A stretch of DNA of 64,000 bases from an uncultured Porphyromonas sp. GTDB taxonomy: Bacteria; Bacteroidota; Bacteroidia; Bacteroidales; Porphyromonadaceae. This document shows positions 26,538 to 34,156 of this stretch, piece by piece. The stretch lies in contig CAJPPK010000002.1 of the NCBI GenBank assembly GCA_905372565.1, positions 62,001-126,000 of the forward strand. Direction: 5' to 3'. The position numbers and the translations under genes were made by a program. The notes beneath the pieces are model-generated. The model had not been told where the DNA came from. It searched no databases and saw only the letters and a list, made by a program, of their open reading frames with translations. Position 1 is the stretch's first letter; every line of letters starts with the position of its first letter.

Positions 26538-28201
26538 CGTCGAGCTGTCTCTAAGAGTGACTGTGCTGCCGCTCGCGTCACCTCAGTGAGGTTTGATCCA
26601 CTCTGCATACGAGCGATCTCATCGATGCGCTCAGATACAGTGAGACGACGGATATGGCTACGAGTGCTATCACTATCGTGCTCCTTATAGATGTAGAAGT
26701 GATCTTCCCCTGCCGCTGCGATCTGAGGCAGATGAGTCACTGCCATGACTTGCATACTCTGACCTATGCGTCGAAGAATTGAAGCGATGCGTTCAGCAGT
26801 CTCTCCCGAGACTCCCGTATCGATCTCATCAAAGATGATCGTGGGTAGACTACGTCGGTCAGCAATCAATGCTTTCAAGGAAAGCATAAGTCGAGAGATC
26901 TCTCCTCCAGAAGCAATGTCAGCGACAGGTTCAGGCGAGATCTCCTTATTGGCAGAAAAGAGGAACGTGACATGATCTAGCCCCGTGTGTGAAGGGTTTC
27001 CTAGAGCTTCAAACTTGATTATGAATCGCACATGAGGCATCCCTAGCTCTTGAAGAGCCTTGATAAGCTCAGTCTCAATGCTTGTAGCTGCTACTTGCCG
27101 TGTCTTACGTAGTTGTTCTCCCTGATCCAATACCTGTTGCATCGCCTTCTCCTTCTCCAGAGCTAGGTGCTCAAGCTCGTCATCCATAGAGTTGAGACGA
27201 AGGAGACGATCCGATAACTCTTCTCTCAGAGTAATTAGTTCGCTACAGCTAGAGAAACCATGCTTATGTAGCAGACCTCGCAAGAGGTCTAGTCGTGCTT
27301 CGATCCGAGCGAGTCGCTTAGGACTAAAGCTAATGTGCTCAGCTTCGTCACTGAGTGTCGAGGTGAGATCTTGGAGCTCGATACGTAGACTTTGCATACG
27401 TTCGATCCATTCCTCGGCATTTCCATGGTAGGAGCGTATTCCCTCGATGGCACGTAGTGCATAGCAGACACTTTGTAGAGCTCCACGTTCGTCATCTTCG
27501 AGGGCAGAGCTCGCTTGCTGGAGTTCTTCTCGTACCTCTTGCGCATGGGAGAGCTGTAGCTCTTCTTCTTCAAGGGATTCAAGCTCTCCTTCTTCAAGTC
27601 CTGCTTCTTCAAGTTGGTCGAATTGGAACTGCAGATAGTCTTGCTCTTTGCGGAGCTGATCGGCTTGTTCTTGTGCTTGGCGATAGTCACGTTCAGCATT
27701 TCGATAGGCTTCGAAGGAGGCTTGATAGTTCTGGATGAGCTTTTTGTTTCCCGCATACAGATCCAAGACAGAGAGCTGAAATTGTGCATCCCCTAGCAGG
27801 AGGTTCTTATGCTGAGAGTGAATGTCGATGAGGTACTCGCTTAGTCGTTTCAGCAGCTGGAGCGAGGCTGGGGTGTCATTTACGAATGCTCGGCTTTTCC
27901 CCTTTGATGTGATCTCTCGGCGGATAATACACTCTTCTTGGTCTGGATCGATGTCCTCTTCCTCTAGCATGACACTAACGGCTTCGTCTAGCTGCGTAAA
28001 GTGTGCTTCGATGATACATTTATCAGCCCCAGGTCTCAATGTGTTGCTATCTGCACGCCAGCCCATCAATAGACCGATGGCACCTAAGATGATACTCTTA
28101 CCAGCACCTGTTTCTCCTGTAATGACAGAGAAGCGAGGACTGAATTCGATGACAAGCTCATCAATGAGAACGAAGTTTCGGATACTAAGTCGCTGAAGCA
28201 T
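26534..28201 (-). CDS. recN: DNA repair protein RecN
   Basis: SMC-like ATPase in double-strand-break repair. Full length, 555 residues. Head N-lobe at the start (MLQRLSIRNFVLIDELVIEF) with Walker A GETGAGKSIILGA near 29-41. Two antiparallel coiled coils follow (about 150-360, many Gln/Glu heptads). The C-lobe has the ABC signature DIASGGEISRLMLSLKAL and Walker B TIIFDEIDTGVSGETAE. It is flanked by DUF4835 upstream and overlaps hemG downstream by four bases. Confidence 0.95.
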   Translation of the reverse strand: MLQRLSIRNFVLIDELVIEFSPRFSVITGETGAGKSIILGAIGLLMGWRADSNTLRPGADKCIIEAHFTQLDEAVSVMLEEEDIDPDQEECIIRREITSKGKSRAFVNDTPASLQLLKRLSEYLIDIHSQHKNLLLGDAQFQLSVLDLYAGNKKLIQNYQASFEAYRNAERDYRQAQEQADQLRKEQDYLQFQFDQLEEAGLEEGELESLEEEELQLSHAQEVREELQQASSALEDDERGALQSVCYALRAIEGIRSYHGNAEEWIERMQSLRIELQDLTSTLSDEAEHISFSPKRLARIEARLDLLRGLLHKHGFSSCSELITLREELSDRLLRLNSMDDELEHLALEKEKAMQQVLDQGEQLRKTRQVAATSIETELIKALQELGMPHVRFIIKFEALGNPSHTGLDHVTFLFSANKEISPEPVADIASGGEISRLMLSLKALIADRRSLPTIIFDEIDTGVSGETAERIASILRRIGQSMQVMAVTHLPQIAAAGEDHFYIYKEHDSDSTRSHIRRLTVSERIDEIARMQSGSNLTEVTRAAAQSLLETARR

Positions 28202-28246
28202 CTGTGAGGAAAGATTGAGATATATATTAAAAGATTGAGATATATA

Positions 28247-29158
28247 TTACTGGAGTGACTGCAATGGGGCATGTGTTCCAGGGAATAGCTCCTGAAGCAA
28301 ACTATGAAGATGAGCTTTCTCTTCGGATGATGTACCCTTGAAAAGAGAAATCATTTCACTGAGTTTAGTCTCTCGTAGCATGGTATACCAAGGTTGTCCA
28401 TGCTTATGAGCGTCCTTTCTGCTCCAAGAGGTGATAGCATCCATGATCTGGGCTCGAGCCTCCTGAGGAGCATCTGCTAGCTGATCTAATCCAAGACGGT
28501 GGTACTGATACCAAGCCTGGCGGGAGGAGCCTCCCTCTGCTTGAGTATAGTTTGCCAGGAGTGCAAGACGCTCGCTACCTTTCCCCAGTGCTTCCCAGCC
28601 TAGCCAGTCAGCATGAGCTCTACCGACATCGGCTAACTCATGTAGTTGATCTATGAGTTGATCACCCCCATGAGGAGAGAAGCTATCTAGGTCATTCACC
28701 AAGATAAGATACACATAGTAGGAGAGAAGTAGTACAAGAGGGTGATCGGTGTCTCGACCTTGGAAGATCAAAGGCTCACCAGGACGATAACTAAAGCTTA
28801 GCTGAGGATCTTTCCAAAGAAAGGTCGTCGTCTTATAATCACTATGATAGACAGGACGACGAGCGTTAATGATGAGATCGCCTTTCCATTCACCTTGCTC
28901 ATTCAATCCATGAATATGGAGATTAAATCGAGCTTCGATGCGCTCTTGCTCCGTGTAGCTTAGAGGAGTGAAGGAGGTCTTATTAAGTAGCTCTCGTAGC
29001 TGGATCTCTAGTGAAGACACTAAGGACCGATCGAAAGCAGTCCCTAGTTCGTCGGTACGTACTTCCACCTCAACTCGTAATTCCTGAGCCTGACTTGTAT
29101 AAGAAAAGAGCCCAAGAAGGAGAAGCCCACAGCAGTAGGTACGATAACCTCCAAGCAT
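28247..29158 (-). CDS. DUF4835 family secreted protein
   Basis: 303 residues with a signal peptide (TYCCGLLLLGLFSYTSQA, cleavage near 24) and a start of the mature part (QELRVEVEVRTDELG) that matches the DUF4835 family of Bacteroidetes. Family members sit in this same place, between coaBC and recN, in other Bacteroidales. I recall the family being linked with type IX secretion under the name PorD, but nothing in the sequence proves it. Likely periplasmic or outer-membrane-associated. It lies 18 bases after coaBC. Confidence 0.78.
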   Translation of the reverse strand: MLGGYRTYCCGLLLLGLFSYTSQAQELRVEVEVRTDELGTAFDRSLVSSLEIQLRELLNKTSFTPLSYTEQERIEARFNLHIHGLNEQGEWKGDLIINARRPVYHSDYKTTTFLWKDPQLSFSYRPGEPLIFQGRDTDHPLVLLLSYYVYLILVNDLDSFSPHGGDQLIDQLHELADVGRAHADWLGWEALGKGSERLALLANYTQAEGGSSRQAWYQYHRLGLDQLADAPQEARAQIMDAITSWSRKDAHKHGQPWYTMLRETKLSEMISLFKGTSSEEKAHLHSLLQELFPGTHAPLQSLQ

Positions 29159-29176
29159 ACTGATTGAGGTAGCTTG

Positions 29177-30385
29177 TTAGTCTGGAATTCGTTGGAGAAT
29201 GAAGTTGGCGATATCGCGAGCCACAGCTTCTTTGCTCTTAAGCTCGTAGGCTTCGATTGTGCCCTCTCTATCGAAGAGAGTTACCTTGTTTGTCTCGTGG
29301 GCAAAGCCAGCTCCAGGATCTTGTAGGCTATTGAGGACGATGGCATCAAAGTGCTTCTTCTCCATCTTTCGTTGAGCTTCCTCTAGTCCAGCAGTGCTCT
29401 CTAGGGCAAAACCCACAAAGAACTGATCGACTCGCTTACGTGCCCCGAGCAAGGCGGCTATGTCAGGGTTTCGGATGAGCTCTAGCTCTAGGAACTCTTG
29501 CCCTTCTCTCTTGATCTTATCTGTATAGCGTACGCTCGGTCGGTAGTCTGCGACGGCTGCTGCGAAGATAGCGATGTCTGCATCATCTATGAGGGCTTCG
29601 GTGGCATCTAGCATCTCTTCTGCTGTCGTGACGTTATGGACTTGTACTCCCTGCGTAGGATGTAAGTTAGATGGACCTAAGACTAAGTGTACCTCAGCAC
29701 CACGTCGATGGAACTCATTGGCTAGCGCGATACCCATACGACCTGTAGAGTGATTCCCGATGAAGCGTACAGGATCGATAGCTTCATGGGTAGGTCCAGC
29801 TGTGAGGACGATACGCTTTCCTTGATAATCTAGCTCTGAGGAGAAGAAGTCCTCGAGGGCTGCGATGATACGCTCAGGCTCTTCCATACGTCCCTTACCG
29901 ACGAGGTGGCTGGCTAGAAATCCTGACTGAGGCTCGATGATGAAGTTACCACGACGAGCTAAGAGGTCTAGGTTCTCTGTCGTCGTTGGGTGCGCAAGCA
30001 TATCTAGATCCATAGCTGGGGCAACGAAGACAGGTGCTTTCATCGACAGATAGGTCGTCAGAAGCATGTTATCTGCGATGCCATGAGCCATCTTACCTAT
30101 GGTCGCAGCTGTCGCAGGGGCGATCACCATCGCATCAGCCCAGAGCCCAATGTCTACGTGACTATTCCATGTGCCATCCCGACCACTGAAGAACTCACTG
30201 ATTACGGGACGAGAACTTAGAGCCGACAGCGTGATTGGGGTGATGAACTCCTTACCTGCAGGGGTGATCACGATCTGTACCTCCGCTCCCTCTCTAATGA
30301 AGAGGCGAGTGAGGACAGCTGCCTTGTAGGCGGCGATACTCCCCGATATGCCTAGGACGATATGCTTCCCTTGTAGTACTCCCAT
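29177..30385 (-). CDS. coaBC: Bifunctional phosphopantothenoylcysteine decarboxylase / phosphopantothenate-cysteine ligase
   Basis: Two consecutive steps of coenzyme A synthesis. N-terminal CoaC flavoprotein domain (about 1-185): GISGSIAAYKAA, catalytic His in WNSHVDIGLWADAMVIAPATAATIGKM-type sequence, then PAMDLDM. C-terminal CoaB domain (about 190-400): VLTAGPTHEAIDPVRFIGNHSTGRMG with the nucleotide-binding loop, and the DYRPSVRYTDKIK substrate loop. I start at the ATG at 30385 (402 residues). The frame stays open to 30457, but that part overlaps the exonuclease gene. Just upstream is the exonuclease, and coaD lies elsewhere in the window. Confidence 0.95.
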   Translation of the reverse strand: MGVLQGKHIVLGISGSIAAYKAAVLTRLFIREGAEVQIVITPAGKEFITPITLSALSSRPVISEFFSGRDGTWNSHVDIGLWADAMVIAPATAATIGKMAHGIADNMLLTTYLSMKAPVFVAPAMDLDMLAHPTTTENLDLLARRGNFIIEPQSGFLASHLVGKGRMEEPERIIAALEDFFSSELDYQGKRIVLTAGPTHEAIDPVRFIGNHSTGRMGIALANEFHRRGAEVHLVLGPSNLHPTQGVQVHNVTTAEEMLDATEALIDDADIAIFAAAVADYRPSVRYTDKIKREGQEFLELELIRNPDIAALLGARKRVDQFFVGFALESTAGLEEAQRKMEKKHFDAIVLNSLQDPGAGFAHETNKVTLFDREGTIEAYELKSKEAVARDIANFILQRIPD

Positions 30386-30389
30386 AGTT

Positions 30390-31160
30390 TTACTTTGTAC
30401 GCGTCTGCTGATATAGGCGAGAGAACCAGAGCTTTGTCTCCAGAGGGAACTGCGCATCCATTACCCAGCGATAGTAGCCTGAGTCCTTACTTAGGATGTA
30501 TAGGGCAGATTGCCCCTTGTGTTTCCCGAAATTGATTACGATCTCACCAGCTTCGTTATAGATTAAGCTACCAGCAAAGTCTACTCGCTTCCCGTAGGAG
30601 GAGAACTCTGCTAGCTGAGCGACATCATTTTGTAGCTCCTCGGGATAGCGTTCTATCTGAGCCTCTAGTACTTCAAATGTCGCTAAGGTATCAGCCTCTG
30701 CCGAGTGAGCATTCTCTAGCGTCTTATTACAGTAGAATCGATAAGCGGCCTCGAGCGTGCGTCGCTCAAGCTTATGATAGATCGTCTGGACGTCGATGAA
30801 GTGCCGATCACTGAAGTCCACCGGTATACCCGCTCGGAGAAACTCCTCCACGAGCATCGGGACATCAAAGCGATTGGAATTGAATCCAGCGATGTCACAG
30901 CCCTCGATCCAGGCATAGAGACTCTTGGCGACCTGAGCGAAGAGCGGGCAATCTGCGACATCTTCGTCGGATATGCCGTGTACCGCTGTCGATTCGGGGG
31001 GGATCGGCATCCCTGGGTTAATGCGTCGTGTCCGTGTCTCCTGGAGTCCGTCAGGATGTACCTTGAGGATGGAGATCTCTACGATCCTGTCACGGGTGAT
31101 TTGCACCCCTGTCGTCTCCAGATCGAAGACGACGAGAGGGCGTGTGAGATGTAGCTTCAT
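30390..31160 (-). CDS. DnaQ-like 3'-5' exonuclease
   Basis: DEDDh-family exonuclease of 256 residues. Exo I VVFDLETTGV (Asp/Glu near 12-14), Exo II AGFNSNRFDVPML with its Asp near 100, and Exo III NAHSAEADTLAT with the His and Asp of the HxAxxD motif are all present, so it should be catalytically active. It resembles the DNA polymerase III epsilon proofreading domain, with an extra C-terminal domain (about 185-250, VINFGKHKGQSALYIL) seen in Bacteroidetes homologues. It is located between dnaN and coaBC, consistent with a replication-linked role. Confidence 0.9.
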   Translation of the reverse strand: MKLHLTRPLVVFDLETTGVQITRDRIVEISILKVHPDGLQETRTRRINPGMPIPPESTAVHGISDEDVADCPLFAQVAKSLYAWIEGCDIAGFNSNRFDVPMLVEEFLRAGIPVDFSDRHFIDVQTIYHKLERRTLEAAYRFYCNKTLENAHSAEADTLATFEVLEAQIERYPEELQNDVAQLAEFSSYGKRVDFAGSLIYNEAGEIVINFGKHKGQSALYILSKDSGYYRWVMDAQFPLETKLWFSRLYQQTRTK

Positions 31161-31193
31161 AGGGAAGATAGCAAGGGGAAGAACTATCGGAGC

Positions 31194-32342
31194 TTACTCT
31201 CCCAGGAGCTTCATAGGGATGATCAGCGTGCAGATCTCTATCCCTTCGTCCATAGCTAGAGGGGTGATGACTCCAGCACGAGTTTGGTCAGTGAGTCCGA
31301 ATTGGACCTGCTCTGAAGTAAAGCTCTGCAGTAAGCGCTGGAGGAAGTTAAAGTCAAATCCAATGCGTACCTGTGTCCCTGCTTCCTGGCCTGAGCATGG
31401 GATCGTTTCTTCGGCTGCGATAGACAGATCAAGGTCCTGTGCCGTGATGCGAAGAGCTCCGTCTGCGAAGTGGAAAACGATCAAGCTACTTGCCTTATTC
31501 GCAAAGAGTGAGACGCGCTTAGCTGCAAAGAAAAGCTGATCTTTCTCTAGGAGAATGTTGTGCACAGAGCTAGGAGGGATGACGGAATTATAGTTCGGAT
31601 ACGTTCCTTCGAGTAGGCGTACCGTCAGCGCTCCTCGTGTCATCTGGAAGTGAGCATTGCGCCCATCGAAGGAGATCTTCACCGTACCCGTCTCCTTAGC
31701 TAAGAGACCACGAGTAAGGAGGTAAGCCATACGCGAAGGAAGGACGATGCGTGCTGCCTCAGCACTCTTGATATTGTGATCAGTGTAGCGTACTAGGATT
31801 CGCCCATCAGTAGCTACGGTGACAAGTTGCTCAGGGAAGAAGTCTAGGAGTACACCTGTCATGACTGGACGACGCTCGTCATCACTCGCAGCAAATACCG
31901 TGCGCTCTAGAGCACGAAGCAGTGATTGAGCGGGTAGCTCTACGACCTTGGTCTGACTATCCTCTAGCGATACGCCTTCTGGGTAGATCTCTGCCGAGGT
32001 AGTCAAGAAGCTGAAGTGTCCGTTACTATAGGTTACCGAGGCCTTACCAGCTTCGATATCTACCTCTACTTCGATAGGTTGGTCGGGGAGCTCCTTAAGT
32101 GAATCTATGATGATTTGGCTCCTTACGGCGAAGGCGCCATCTTCTCCCTGACTGTTATTTACTTCGACGAAGCAGGTCTGTCGGTTGCTTTGGTCTGCGG
32201 CGGTTAAGGTAAGCTGGTTGCCTTGAAGCTCAAAGAGAATGTTCTCCAAGACGGGGACGGCAGCGATGCTCTTGCTCGAAATGACCTTAGCTACGGCTTG
32301 CAGTTGCTGGAGCAGATCAGTACTGGTTACGACGAACTTCAT
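31194..32342 (-). CDS. dnaN: DNA polymerase III beta subunit (sliding clamp)
   Basis: Ring-shaped processivity clamp. The 382 residues have the three repeated clamp domains (about 1-125, 126-245, 246-382). Recognisable parts are MKFVVTSTDLLQQLQAVAKVI at the start, ALERTVFAASDDERRPVMTGVLLDF, GTYPNYNSVIPP and the C-terminal LIIPMKL. The gene starts a minus-strand run with the exonuclease, coaBC, DUF4835, recN, hemG, CDF and folB, all with short spacing or overlaps. dnaA is not adjacent. Confidence 0.96.
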   Translation of the reverse strand: MKFVVTSTDLLQQLQAVAKVISSKSIAAVPVLENILFELQGNQLTLTAADQSNRQTCFVEVNNSQGEDGAFAVRSQIIIDSLKELPDQPIEVEVDIEAGKASVTYSNGHFSFLTTSAEIYPEGVSLEDSQTKVVELPAQSLLRALERTVFAASDDERRPVMTGVLLDFFPEQLVTVATDGRILVRYTDHNIKSAEAARIVLPSRMAYLLTRGLLAKETGTVKISFDGRNAHFQMTRGALTVRLLEGTYPNYNSVIPPSSVHNILLEKDQLFFAAKRVSLFANKASSLIVFHFADGALRITAQDLDLSIAAEETIPCSGQEAGTQVRIGFDFNFLQRLLQSFTSEQVQFGLTDQTRAGVITPLAMDEGIEICTLIIPMKLLGE

Positions 32343-32373
32343 AGGTGGATATATCTGAATGATTAAGTATGTA

Positions 32374-32381
32374 CAAAGATA
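32374..32381 (-). promoter_or_regulatory. Candidate -7 element for dnaN operon
   Basis: CAAAGATA reads TATCTTTG on the minus strand, 31 bases before the dnaN start codon. Confidence 0.55.
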
Positions 32382-32465
32382 CGTCTTTCTGAGGGGACTG
32401 CCTATGGCTCTGACAGAGCCCAGGGATCGAGTATTCCAGCCCGAGCTAAATCATCCTCGAGATGA

Positions 32466-32575
32466 GTAAATAGCTTCTCTAGAGAGAAGATATACCTCTG
32501 ATTCGGAAGAGATATACCTTTCGTGCGGGTATCATATACCTCTCCGAGATGCAAGGTATGGTATCCCGAGTCAAA
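32466..32575. repeat. Intergenic 22-bp tandem array 5 (five units)
   Basis: Units start at 32466, 32488, 32510, 32532 and 32554, exactly 22 bases apart. The middle three carry AGATATACCTCT, AGATATACCTTT and TCATATACCTCT; the outer ones are weaker. It is the longest of the AGGTATACC-type arrays, placed between the dnaN promoter and the terminator of the SWIM-domain gene. This 376-base gap has no other gene. Confidence 0.8.
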
Positions 32576-32637
32576 TCACCGTATCGTGAAAGGAGGATAG
32601 GCTTCGTCTAGGAGAACGGATGGCCTAAGAGAAGAAG

Positions 32638-32684
32638 AGCGGGACACTGCTGGAGCTTAGGTGAAGCTAGCCACAGTGTCCCGC
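32638..32684 (-). terminator. Terminator after SWIM-domain gene
   Basis: Perfect 12-bp outer stem AGCGGGACACTG / CAGTGTCCCGCT with an inner AGCTT/AAGCT helix. On the minus strand it is followed by CTTCTTCTC. Confidence 0.8.
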
Positions 32685-32718
32685 TGAGAGGGAGCTTGGA
32701 GAGAAGAAGAATTAACCT

Positions 32719-34116
32719 TTAGCGAGGATCAAGGAGTGCTTTGATACGCTCTCTGAGAAGCTCTGAGGCTTCGGAGTCTGCTAGGATATCACCCAAGAGC
32801 GAGAGGAACTTATTCACTCGGTCTGTCGGTGTCAGCAATTCTTCGATAGGTAGCTGGGGAGCAGTATTATCTGCCGAGGGAAGGATATGAGCCTTAAGTA
32901 AGACACGGGTAACAAAGTGCGTGAAGAGACGCATCTCTGGTGGGAGCAGATCTCGATACTCTTGGAGGGGGAACATCGGGCGGTACGTGTGAATGAACTT
33001 GTAGAACGGACCGATGATGAAGGGGTTGATGTGCTGAAGGATCGAGGATAGCTGGACGGGAGTAAAGGACTTCAAGGCCTCAACGTGGAGGTAGAGATGT
33101 TTGATCTCTAGGCGCTTGATAGCAAGGGAAAGGGGGTTCTTCCATTCCTTTAGGCAGTCGGCGTCGTTAATGTAGACGAAGGTGGCCTTTTCTCCTAGGG
33201 TCGTCTGATGCTTGAGGAACTGTTGCTGGGAGAGTACCTGTACGGGCAGGTGGATATACTCACTATACTGGAAGAGGATAGACTGCCAGACCAGGACATC
33301 TGTATCAGAGTTAACGATGATATAGCCCTTATCTCGTACCTCCTCACCTTGGTAGATCTCCTCGGTAAGGCGAGCGATGAGGTGGATATAGAAGGGGTGT
33401 TTGACTCCGATGATGAACCCATAGCCATTGAAGCATAGCTCATAGAGTAGGGATTCCACCTCCTTGTAGGCAGGGGAGAGTGCCTTTTTGTCCCAAGGGA
33501 TTGCCTGTTCAGGGTAGGCAGAGCGAAGTTCATTCTGCCATTGCTTGAGATTTAGTTGCTCCGTGACGAACTCTTGGACATCGTCGTAGCAACGGAAGGA
33601 GGGGGAGATGTTTACCGCCTCTTGACTAATCTGGTCTAGGAGGTGGAAGTTAGCTTCGGGTAGGACGCCATCTTCGGTAAAGTATTTCTCCTTCAGACGC
33701 TCGTATTCGTTGCGATAAGCATCACCAATGCGGATCCGGATGCTACGACCTCCCTTGTAGCTAACGAACATGGATGAGTATTCGGCAGCATAGCTCAGTC
33801 CAGCCCAAGGATAGCCTGGGACGTGCTCTTGGAGGAAGAGAGAGACCGCTTCGAGGTGCTTACAGGTACCTAACCCATTGGTTCGGAAGTCTAGACAAGA
33901 GCAGAAGTTACGATCACTCTGTACGCCACGGAAGGCGACCTTGTACCGCCCCGTATCGCTACAGACAAGATAGTCGCCCCAGATGCGGTTCTTGTCTAGA
34001 TGTTCGACGGAGAAATTACTCTCACGAGCATTCTCTCTACGAAGAGCGACCTGCCACTCTTCGATGGTCATGTTATCGGGGCAGATCTTGTTCGATAGGC
34101 GGTTCCCTAGTTTCAT
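32719..34116 (-). CDS. SWIM zinc-finger protein with degenerate SNF2-like ATPase lobe
   Basis: 465 residues. The N-terminal part (about 15-95) matches that of Bacteroidetes SNF2 helicases, with a complete SWIM motif Cys72-x-Cys74-x10-Cys85-x-His87 (FCSCLDF, GTCKHLEAV). Residues about 225-385 follow the order of a SNF2 lobe-1 ATPase, but key motifs are lost. The Walker A position reads YGFIIGVKH, the DEAQ/H position NDAD (317-320), and the GTPIEN position VEALKS. The following SSILQHINPFIIGPFYKFIHTY fits the SNF2 stretch after motif III. Lobe 2 is absent. SNF2-SWIM proteins are usually about twice as long. It looks like a non-catalytic remnant or repurposed DNA-binding protein, downstream of uvrA by 40 bases. 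The frame is intact, so it is not an obvious pseudogene. Confidence 0.7.
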   Translation of the reverse strand: MKLGNRLSNKICPDNMTIEEWQVALRRENARESNFSVEHLDKNRIWGDYLVCSDTGRYKVAFRGVQSDRNFCSCLDFRTNGLGTCKHLEAVSLFLQEHVPGYPWAGLSYAAEYSSMFVSYKGGRSIRIRIGDAYRNEYERLKEKYFTEDGVLPEANFHLLDQISQEAVNISPSFRCYDDVQEFVTEQLNLKQWQNELRSAYPEQAIPWDKKALSPAYKEVESLLYELCFNGYGFIIGVKHPFYIHLIARLTEEIYQGEEVRDKGYIIVNSDTDVLVWQSILFQYSEYIHLPVQVLSQQQFLKHQTTLGEKATFVYINDADCLKEWKNPLSLAIKRLEIKHLYLHVEALKSFTPVQLSSILQHINPFIIGPFYKFIHTYRPMFPLQEYRDLLPPEMRLFTHFVTRVLLKAHILPSADNTAPQLPIEELLTPTDRVNKFLSLLGDILADSEASELLRERIKALLDPR

Positions 34117-34156
34117 AAGTGTGGTGTTAGTATGGGTTAAGTAGTTTGCTTGTGTG

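Noticed and set aside
30386..30457. Longer coaBC start at 30457
   Set aside because: It overlaps the exonuclease coding end, and the CoaC domain begins right after the ATG at 30385.
31194..32718. Replication origin next to dnaN
   Set aside because: No dnaA gene and no cluster of DnaA-box-like sequences (TTATCCACA) was seen in the flanking gap; only the 22-bp array and a terminator are there.
32719..34116. Calling the SWIM protein a pseudogene or a truncated helicase by frameshift
   Set aside because: The frame is continuous, ends at a clear terminator, and no lobe-2 relic is visible in the 376-base gap downstream.
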